This document shows positions 40,175 through 47,113 of a stretch of 47,113 nucleotides of DNA, in pieces. The stretch's first letter is position 1. Every line of letters begins with the position of its first letter. This DNA is from an uncultured Flavobacteriaceae bacterium. Lineage in GTDB: Bacteria > Bacteroidota > Bacteroidia > Flavobacteriales > Flavobacteriaceae. The position numbers and the translations under genes were made by a program. A model generated the notes under the pieces. The model was not told the DNA's origin. It ran no database searches and saw nothing but the letters and a program-made list of their open reading frames with translations. The stretch covers positions 1 through 47,113 of the forward strand of contig CAJVZM010000002.1 of NCBI GenBank assembly GCA_913020475.1, in the 5' to 3' direction.

Positions 40175-40215
40175 AATTTTGCACCCCTGAATAACGTTTT
40201 AATTGATACTACACT

Positions 40216-41223
40216 ATGGAACAAACAATTAACAAGTCCGTTGACATTAAAGCAATCAATGAAAAGATTGAAAAAGAAAGTGCCTTTGTCGACCTTTTGA
40301 CCCTCGAAATTAATAAGGTGATTATCGGACAAAAAGAGATGATCGAGCGTTTGCTGATAGGTCTGTTGGGTCGTGGTCATATTCTTTTGGAGGGTGTACC
40401 TGGATTGGCAAAAACTCTAGCCATCAACACCCTAAGTCAGGCCGTAAAAGGGCAGTTCAGTAGGGTCCAATTTACTCCCGATTTACTCCCCGCCGATGTT
40501 GTGGGAACTATGATATATAATATTAAGGAAAACGATTTCACTATTAAAAAAGGGCCTGTATTTGCAAATTTTGTTTTGGCAGATGAGATCAACCGGGCCC
40601 CAGCAAAGGTTCAGTCAGCATTGCTCGAGGCAATGCAGGAAAAGCAGGTAACCATTGGTGATACCACCTTTAAACTCCCCGCTCCCTTTTTGGTCATGGC
40701 AACCCAAAACCCTGTTGAACAGGAGGGAACCTATCCTCTACCAGAAGCTCAGGTGGATCGTTTTATGCTCAAAACCATCATTGATTACCCCAAGCTGGAA
40801 GAAGAGCAAGTCATCGTCCGTTTAAATCTCAAAAACATTAAAGAAAAAGTCAAGTCAGTAGTAACTACCAAACAGATTGAAACTGCACAATCGACCGTTA
40901 GGGAAATCTATATGGATGAAAAAATTGAAAAATACATCCTCGATCTGGTTTTTGCTACCCGTTATCCGGAACGCTACAACTTGGCCTCCATCAAACCCTT
41001 AATCAGTTTTGGTGCTTCTCCCCGTGGAAGTATCAATTTGGCAACTGCTGCCAAATGTCACGCCTTTTTAAAACACCGAGGCTATGTCATTCCTGAAGAT
41101 GTTCGTGCTGTCATATACGATGTATTGAGGCACCGTATCGGATTGACTTACGAAGCCGAGGCAGAAAATGTGACCACTGAAGATTTGATCAGCCAAATCA
41201 TCAATGAGGTTGAAGTCCCATAG
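40216..41223 (+). CDS. MoxR-family AAA+ ATPase
   Basis: 335 aa; LLEGVPGLAKT, LADEINRAPAKVQSALLEAMQEKQVT, ATQNPVEQEGTYPLPEAQVDRF. Confidence 0.96.
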   Translation: MEQTINKSVDIKAINEKIEKESAFVDLLTLEINKVIIGQKEMIERLLIGLLGRGHILLEGVPGLAKTLAINTLSQAVKGQFSRVQFTPDLLPADVVGTMIYNIKENDFTIKKGPVFANFVLADEINRAPAKVQSALLEAMQEKQVTIGDTTFKLPAPFLVMATQNPVEQEGTYPLPEAQVDRFMLKTIIDYPKLEEEQVIVRLNLKNIKEKVKSVVTTKQIETAQSTVREIYMDEKIEKYILDLVFATRYPERYNLASIKPLISFGASPRGSINLATAAKCHAFLKHRGYVIPEDVRAVIYDVLRHRIGLTYEAEAENVTTEDLISQIINEVEVP

Positions 41224-41259
41224 GACTTACGTCTTTTTTTACTTCAAATTCTAGCACCC

Positions 41260-42126
41260 ATGGACACTAAGGAACTCTTAAAAAAAGTTCGTAAAATTGA
41301 AATCAAGACCCGTCGATTGAGCGATAATATCTTTGGAGGAGAATACCACAGTACCTTCAAAGGTAGGGGAATGACTTTCAGTGAAGTGCGCCAATATCAA
41401 TATGGGGATGATGTGAGAAGCATCGACTGGAATGTGACAGCCCGCTACAACGAACCCTTTGTAAAGGTTTTTGAGGAAGAAAGGGAGTTGACCCTCATGT
41501 TGATGATCGATGTCAGTGGATCAGAGTTGTTTGGTACTCAAGGACAATTCAAGAGAGAGGAATTGACCGAAATCGCTGCAACATTGTCTTTTTCGGCCAT
41601 GCAAAACAGTGATAAAGTGGGATTGATCCTCTTTTCGGATCAGATAGAATTGTTCATCCCACCCAAAAAAGGACGTTCTCATGTTTTGCGGATCATACGT
41701 GAACTTTTGGAATATAAACCCCAAAGTCAAAAAACGAGTATCGGCAATGCCCTTGAATTTTTATCGGGAGTGATGAAAAAGAAAGCCATAGTCTTTATGA
41801 TGTCCGATTTTATGGACAGTGGCTATGAAAAGACCCTGAGGATCGTAGCCAAAAAACATGATCTAACAGGGATTAGAATTTACGACCGACACGAAGAAAA
41901 TATGCCTAATATCGGTTTGGTTCCCATGGTAGATAACGAAACGGGTCAGACGGCTTGGGTCAATACCCAATCGGCCAGCGTTAGAAAAGCCTATGCAGAC
42001 CAATACCGTTTTGTGGTGAGCGAATTTGAAAACCTTTTTCATAAAAATGGTGCAGGAACTTTGCACAGTAGGCTGGACGAGAGCTATGTCAAAAAGTTGT
42101 TGAACTATTTTAAATCCAGAGGCTAA
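41260..42126 (+). CDS. DUF58 domain protein (VWA-like)
   Basis: 288 aa; FKGRGMTFSEVRQYQYGDDVRSIDWNVTAR; DVSGS MIDAS-like motif. Confidence 0.94.
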   Translation: MDTKELLKKVRKIEIKTRRLSDNIFGGEYHSTFKGRGMTFSEVRQYQYGDDVRSIDWNVTARYNEPFVKVFEEERELTLMLMIDVSGSELFGTQGQFKREELTEIAATLSFSAMQNSDKVGLILFSDQIELFIPPKKGRSHVLRIIRELLEYKPQSQKTSIGNALEFLSGVMKKKAIVFMMSDFMDSGYEKTLRIVAKKHDLTGIRIYDRHEENMPNIGLVPMVDNETGQTAWVNTQSASVRKAYADQYRFVVSEFENLFHKNGAGTLHSRLDESYVKKLLNYFKSRG

Positions 42127-43761
42127 ATGAAGGGAAAGATTTTGCTTTTGTGGGCCTGTCTCTTTTCTACACCTTTGCTTTTTGCCCAAATGGGCTATGA
42201 TGTGCAAGTGGCAGTAGATACAACCAAAATGCGGATAGGAGAACAAATAGAATACATTCTTCAAGTAAAGGCTGACTCTACCGCACAGATCACTTTTTCA
42301 GAGCAACCATTTTTTGCGCCTTTTGAAGTTTTAGAAGAAAGTTCTATCGACACCATCAGAGCCCAAAGTCATTATCTTTTTACCAAAAAATACGCCCTGA
42401 TACAGTTTGACTCCGGGGCCTACTGGTTGCCTCCCCAAAAGGTAACGGTCAACGGTTTTTCCAAAATATCAGATTCCCTTCTGGTTCAGGTAGCTAACGT
42501 TCCGGTTGACACCCTCAAACAAAAACTTTTTGATATCAAACCTGTTGCAGTAGTAGCGCAAAATTTTGATGCCCTCACCCAAAGTATTGTTTATGGGGCA
42601 TTGGCGGTATTATTATTGGTGGCATTGATTTACGCCTTTTTCTTTGCCAAAAAAAGAAGAGAAGAACGCAAGAGAAAATTGCCTCCCTTCGAACGTGCGA
42701 TTGAGGAACTAAAAGCCCTGGAAACCGTTACCCCCTCCATACAAGAGGAATACAAACAGTACTATTCACGGCTGACCGATGTAGTGAGGCGCTATTTGGA
42801 AGAAGAAGCCAAAATCTCCGCTCTGGAGAGCACCACCGATGAGCTGTTACTAAAATTAGAGGCTTTAAAACAATCGGGGCAGTTGGAGTTGGAAAGGGAA
42901 ACTATCAATAACCTCAAAACGGTTTTACAAATCGCCGATTTGGTTAAGTTTGCCCGATCTACCCCCGAGTTTGGCACTACAGCCAAAGATAGGGAATTGG
43001 TGGAAGGTGTAGTGATAGAAACCAAAGAGGCCTTGCCGGAACCCACGCTCGAGGAGATTCGACAGCGAGAGGAATACCGTCTTTTACTGGCCAAAAAAAG
43101 AAGAAAAAAACAGTTGCATTGGGGCTTGGCGTCTTTTGGAATATTGATGATTTTAAGTTTGGGAATCGCCATAGGGATGTATGGTTACTATCCGGTAAGA
43201 GATACCTTGGTGGGATATCCTACTATACAACTGAAAAATAAGGTGTGGGTGATCAGTCAATATGGAACCCCTCCCGTAAAAATTTCTACTCCGGAGGTAT
43301 TGAGAAGGGTAAAAACAGAAAAGGGAGGTGCATTGCGTTTTTCCTCCGGTAATTACGATGCTCCTTTCTATATCGATCTGGTATTTACCAAAAAACCGCC
43401 GAAGCAGCAGGGAAAAGAAGTTCCTTCAAAAGAAGATCAGCAGGCCCAACAGAAAGAAAAAGTTCAAGAATTGATCAATGCCATCATCAACGATTTTCAA
43501 TCCAGAGGGGCGGTCAACATACTGATCAAAGAGGAAGAAATCACTACCTTATCTGGCATTCCGGCACTTAAAATTTTTGGAACACTCGATTACCCAAAAA
43601 AAGGAAAAAGCAAAAGAGTACGCTGCAATTATACCACTCATGTATTTGATTTTGAACAGGGGGGGATCAACCTTACCTTGCTGTATGAAAAGGAGGATCG
43701 ATATGGAGAATCCATTGAAAAAAGGGTCATGGACAGTTTTGAATTGATAAAAGAATTATAG
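42127..43761 (+). CDS. Bat-operon membrane protein: signal peptide, two further TM segments, C-terminal unknown domain
   Basis: 544 aa between DUF58 and the first VWA gene; TM segments around VYGALAVLLLVALIYAFFFAKKRREERKRK and LHWGLASFGILMILSLGIAIGMYGYY. Confidence 0.8.
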   Translation: MKGKILLLWACLFSTPLLFAQMGYDVQVAVDTTKMRIGEQIEYILQVKADSTAQITFSEQPFFAPFEVLEESSIDTIRAQSHYLFTKKYALIQFDSGAYWLPPQKVTVNGFSKISDSLLVQVANVPVDTLKQKLFDIKPVAVVAQNFDALTQSIVYGALAVLLLVALIYAFFFAKKRREERKRKLPPFERAIEELKALETVTPSIQEEYKQYYSRLTDVVRRYLEEEAKISALESTTDELLLKLEALKQSGQLELERETINNLKTVLQIADLVKFARSTPEFGTTAKDRELVEGVVIETKEALPEPTLEEIRQREEYRLLLAKKRRKKQLHWGLASFGILMILSLGIAIGMYGYYPVRDTLVGYPTIQLKNKVWVISQYGTPPVKISTPEVLRRVKTEKGGALRFSSGNYDAPFYIDLVFTKKPPKQQGKEVPSKEDQQAQQKEKVQELINAIINDFQSRGAVNILIKEEEITTLSGIPALKIFGTLDYPKKGKSKRVRCNYTTHVFDFEQGGINLTLLYEKEDRYGESIEKRVMDSFELIKEL

Positions 43762-43764
43762 AAG

Positions 43765-44769
43765 ATGTTTGAAGGTATTTACTTTGCGAATCCCGATTAC
43801 CTTTGGTTGTTGCTTGCACTGCCGTTGTTGGTGGGATGGTATGTCTTTAGCCGAAAAAAAACACAAGCGATTTTAAAAATTTCTTCTCTCAATGGCTTTC
43901 GGGTAAAGTCCAGTTTTTTGGCCCAATTACAGCCTACCTTGTTTGTTCTGAGAATTTTGTCTCTCGCTTTGATTGTAATGGCTTTGGCCCGCCCCCAAAC
44001 CATGGATGTTTCTACCCGAACCAAAACCAATAAAGGAATTGATATCGTCATGGCCATAGACATTTCATCCAGTATGTTGGCACAGGATCTAAAACCCAAT
44101 CGCTTGACTGCCCTCAAAAGGGTAGCGGCGTCTTTTGTTGATGACCGCATGAGCGACCGGATAGGATTGGTGATTTATGCGGGAGAAAGTTATACCAAAA
44201 CCCCCATCACCAGCGATCGTGCTATCGTCAAAAATGCCCTGGGAGAAATTCAATTTGAGGGATTGATCGAAGATGGAACTGCTATTGGAATGGGATTGGC
44301 TACTTCGGTAAACCGTCTTAAAGACAGCCGTGCCAAAAGCAAGGTCATCATCCTGTTGACAGACGGGGTGAATAACTCCGGATTTATCGATCCTAAAATC
44401 GCCAGTGAATTGGCCGTAGAGTACGAAATTAAAACCTACACCATAGGATTGGGAAGTAATGGAACTGCAAGGGCACCCGTAGGACTTTTACCCAATGGAA
44501 AATTCCAATACGGAATGACCAAGGTAGAAATTGATGAGGAATTGCTCAAGACCATTGCCGAAAAGACAGGAGGATTGTACTTCCGTGCAACCGATAATAA
44601 AAAGCTGGAGGAGATTTATCAGGAAATCAACAAGCTGGAAAAAACCGAAATCGAAGAGTTTAAGTATTACAATTACGATGAAAAATTCAGGCCTTTGATA
44701 TTGTTGGCACTGGCTTTGCTGTTTATAGAATGGTTAATGAGAAATACCCTTTTTAGAAGTTTTATTTGA
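43765..44769 (+). CDS. batA: VWA domain protein BatA-like
   Basis: 334 aa; MAIDISSSMLAQD MIDAS (DxSxS); N- and C-terminal TM segments. Confidence 0.9.
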   Translation: MFEGIYFANPDYLWLLLALPLLVGWYVFSRKKTQAILKISSLNGFRVKSSFLAQLQPTLFVLRILSLALIVMALARPQTMDVSTRTKTNKGIDIVMAIDISSSMLAQDLKPNRLTALKRVAASFVDDRMSDRIGLVIYAGESYTKTPITSDRAIVKNALGEIQFEGLIEDGTAIGMGLATSVNRLKDSRAKSKVIILLTDGVNNSGFIDPKIASELAVEYEIKTYTIGLGSNGTARAPVGLLPNGKFQYGMTKVEIDEELLKTIAEKTGGLYFRATDNKKLEEIYQEINKLEKTEIEEFKYYNYDEKFRPLILLALALLFIEWLMRNTLFRSFI

Positions 44770-44770
44770 T

Positions 44771-45805
44771 ATGTATCAATTAGACGCACCTTTTTATTTA
44801 TATGGTTTGGGCATCTTGCCCATACTCTGGGTGGCTTATTTTTTGGTGATGGGATGGAAGCGACGTGCTCAAAACCGATTTGCCCACGTGGGCTTGATGG
44901 AAAAGTTAAGTCCTCATCGTTCAAAGTTCAAACCTGCCTTTAAACTATTGATGCTTTCGCTCGGAATTTCCTTTTTGATCTTGGGTCTGGTGAATCCCAA
45001 AATAGGAACCCAACTGGAGACCGTAAAAAGGGAGGGTGTAGATATTGTTTTTGCCATTGACGTATCCAAAAGTATGCTGGCAGAGGATATTGCCCCCAAC
45101 CGATTAGAGAAGTCCAAACGCTTGGTGTCTGCCATCATCAATCAGTTGGCCAGTGACCGAATTGGCATCATTTCCTATGCTGCCCAAGCCATTCCTCAGT
45201 TGCCCATTACTACGGACTATGGAGCGGCCAAAATGTTTTTGCAAGCCCTCAATACAAATATGCTTTCCTCACAAGGAACAGCGCTGGATGCTGCCCTGGA
45301 CCTCTCGGGAACTTATTTCGACGATGAGGATCAAACCAACAGGGTGGTCTTTTTGATTTCAGACGGAGAAGATCATTCTGAAGAAGGGGCCTCTGCCGCC
45401 CAAAGAGCTGCGAATATGGGGATCCGAATTTTTACTTTTGGCGTAGGCACCGACGAAGGGGCTCCCATTCCCATCAAACGCAATGGGGTGGTAGAGTCCT
45501 ACAAAAAAGACATGAAAGGGGAGACCGTGATCACCAAAAGAAATCCAGTAATACTCCTAGAGATAGCTGAAGCAGCAGATGGGGAATATGTGGATGGAAA
45601 CGATACCCAAGTAGTGGTGGATTTTGTGGCAGAGACGCTAAAAAATATGGATAAAAAGGAATTTGAGGCCAAAAAATTTGTGAGCTACAAAGACCAGTTT
45701 CAGGCTTTTCTTTTTGCAGGATTCCTATTAATTTTGTTGGAGATGTTTCTTTTTGAAACCAAAACCAAATGGGTACAACGTCTAAATTTATTCAACGAAA
45801 AATGA
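44771..45805 (+). CDS. batB: VWA domain protein BatB-like
   Basis: 344 aa; FAIDVSKSMLAED MIDAS; paralogous to the preceding gene. Confidence 0.9.
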   Translation: MYQLDAPFYLYGLGILPILWVAYFLVMGWKRRAQNRFAHVGLMEKLSPHRSKFKPAFKLLMLSLGISFLILGLVNPKIGTQLETVKREGVDIVFAIDVSKSMLAEDIAPNRLEKSKRLVSAIINQLASDRIGIISYAAQAIPQLPITTDYGAAKMFLQALNTNMLSSQGTALDAALDLSGTYFDDEDQTNRVVFLISDGEDHSEEGASAAQRAANMGIRIFTFGVGTDEGAPIPIKRNGVVESYKKDMKGETVITKRNPVILLEIAEAADGEYVDGNDTQVVVDFVAETLKNMDKKEFEAKKFVSYKDQFQAFLFAGFLLILLEMFLFETKTKWVQRLNLFNEK

Positions 45806-46620
45806 TGCACAAGCCGATCTTTTTTTGGGGACTTCTATTTTTTGGGATGTCATTGATGGCCCAACAGGGGGAAGTGATCAATCATATCTATGATGGAAAT
45901 GAACAAGCCTCTGCCGAGCTTTTTGACGAGGCAGAAATGGCCTATCGCAGGGCGCTGTCAAAAGCCCCCGAAAAACCGGAGGCCCTGTATAACCTTGGAA
46001 ATACCCATTTCCAAGAACAAGATTTTGATGAGGCCAAACAACGCTTTTTTCAAACCCAAAAATTTGCGGAGAACAAATCCAGTAAACACCATGCTTTTCA
46101 CAACCTTGGCAATGTGTTCATGAAACAAAAAGACTATGCCAAGGCCGTAGAGGCCTATAAAAATGCCCTGCGAAATAATCCCGAGGACGAAGAGACCCGA
46201 TACAATTTCGCTTTGGCCAAAGAGTTGTTAGAAAAGGAACAACAGCAAGAACAAAACCAAGATAAAAACGATCAGCAGGATCAACAAGACCAAGAGGATA
46301 AACAAGATCAGGAGAACAAAGACGACAATAAAAAGGGCGACAAAGACAAAGACTCTGGTCAGGATGATGAGAAAAGGGAAGGAGATGAAGGAAAAAAGGA
46401 TGAGGACAAAAAAGATGAGGGAGATCAGGAAGATGAAAACGAACCCAAAGAGGGAGATCAAGAAAAAGAACAGCCAGCTCAACCACGACAAACGGAACTT
46501 TCTAAAGAACAGGTCAAAAGTTTGTTGGAGGCCATGAGCAACCAAGAGAAAAAAGTACAAGACAAAGTAAATGCGGAAAAGGTGCAGGGAACTCCTTTAA
46601 GAGGTAAAAAAGATTGGTAG
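45802..46620 (+). CDS. batC: TPR protein BatC-like with charged low-complexity tail
   Basis: MMHKPIFFWGLLFFGMSLMAQQGE signal peptide; TPRs (ALYNLGNTHFQEQDFDEAKQRF, AFHNLGNVFMKQKDYAKAVEAYKNAL); ATGA overlap with batB. Track start 45769 lies inside batB. Confidence 0.9.
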   Translation: MMHKPIFFWGLLFFGMSLMAQQGEVINHIYDGNEQASAELFDEAEMAYRRALSKAPEKPEALYNLGNTHFQEQDFDEAKQRFFQTQKFAENKSSKHHAFHNLGNVFMKQKDYAKAVEAYKNALRNNPEDEETRYNFALAKELLEKEQQQEQNQDKNDQQDQQDQEDKQDQENKDDNKKGDKDKDSGQDDEKREGDEGKKDEDKKDEGDQEDENEPKEGDQEKEQPAQPRQTELSKEQVKSLLEAMSNQEKKVQDKVNAEKVQGTPLRGKKDW

Positions 46621-46627
46621 TATATTG

Positions 46628-47113
46628 ATGAATAAACCTATTTTTAATGTTTTAGTTTTATTTATGGGAATCACTCAGGCGACAGCTCAGGGGGTGACTT
46701 TTGAAGCTAAAGTCAGTAAGAGAACCCTGGGTTTAAATGAACGTTTGCGAGTAGATTTCGTCATGAACGAAAATGGGGATGATTTTAATCCTCCGAGTTT
46801 TAAGGGCTTTAAGGTAGTGGGTGGACCGAATCAATCCATCAGTAATTCTTGGGTGAATGGCAAAAGAAGTTTCTCCAAAACTTACACCTATTTTTTGACG
46901 CCTACGAAAAAAGGCGCCCTTACCATCTCCCAGGCCACCATAAATATTAAGGGAGAAACGTATAAAACTACTCCCACAAAAATTACTGTTACCGAGGCAG
47001 TGGAGGTTCCCAGAGATCCAAATAGTCCAGAGTATCTGATTGACGATAACCTTCATTTGGTGACCGAAATATCCAACAGCCTACCTTATCTCAATGAAGC
47101 CATCACGGTGGTT
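46628..47113 (+). CDS. batD: BatD-like (oxygen tolerance) protein, truncated by window edge
   Basis: MNKPIFNVLVLFMGITQATAQGVTFEAKVSKRTLGLNERLRVDFVMNENGDDFNPPSFKGFKVVGGPNQSIS... is open to the end of the window. Absent from the ORF track because it has no stop. Confidence 0.87.
   Translation, partial: MNKPIFNVLVLFMGITQATAQGVTFEAKVSKRTLGLNERLRVDFVMNENGDDFNPPSFKGFKVVGGPNQSISNSWVNGKRSFSKTYTYFLTPTKKGALTISQATINIKGETYKTTPTKITVTEAVEVPRDPNSPEYLIDDNLHLVTEISNSLPYLNEAITVV

Noticed and set aside
43765-45805. Tandem VWA genes as a recent duplication
   Set aside because: batA/batB pairs are a standard part of Bat operons and the two sequences are clearly diverged.
46118-46560. Minus-strand ORFs (122 and 110 aa) rich in Phe/Leu/Ile antisense to batC
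   Set aside because: Produced by the complement of the purine-rich low-complexity tail; apparent hydrophobicity is an artefact.
1-47113. CRISPR arrays, transposons, prophage, toxin-antitoxin or defence systems
   Set aside because: No regular direct-repeat array, transposase, integrase, phage structural or recognisable defence genes were found on either strand.

Overview
This is a gene-dense chromosomal window with Bacteroidetes/Flavobacteriia character: TAnnTTTG-type -7 boxes, suf operon synteny, a Bat operon and Bacteroidetes-type lipoproteins. I see no rRNA, tRNA, CRISPR array, prophage or transposon. Contents, left to right: polA (minus, last few codons cut off by the window edge); tadA; a cold-shock protein; aspS; a tetR-tolC-MFP-RND efflux operon; a polyprenyl synthetase and a lycopene cyclase (convergent); a ZIP transporter and thiL (convergent); two adjacent beta-propeller lipoproteins; sufA-B-C-D-S-E-sufT-DUF2480; a glycosyltransferase; cupin; nadD-gmk-yicC; a probable 3-keto-glycoside locus (DUF1080 lipoprotein, sugar isomerase/epimerase and Gfo/Idh/MocA oxidoreductase, divergent from a GMC flavoprotein, a gluconate-2-DH subunit-3-like protein and an azurin-type cupredoxin); EamA and ArsC-like genes; a trans-sulfuration PLP enzyme; lpxH; hflX; and a moxR-DUF58-bat operon running off the right edge. 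Most of the window is conserved housekeeping sequence. The most interesting part is about 29.3-35.3 kb: a candidate periplasmic glycoside C3-oxidation system in which an azurin may replace the usual cytochrome c electron acceptor, with a visible composition change across the dehydrogenase/azurin half. All family calls come from reading the translations. No database search was run.
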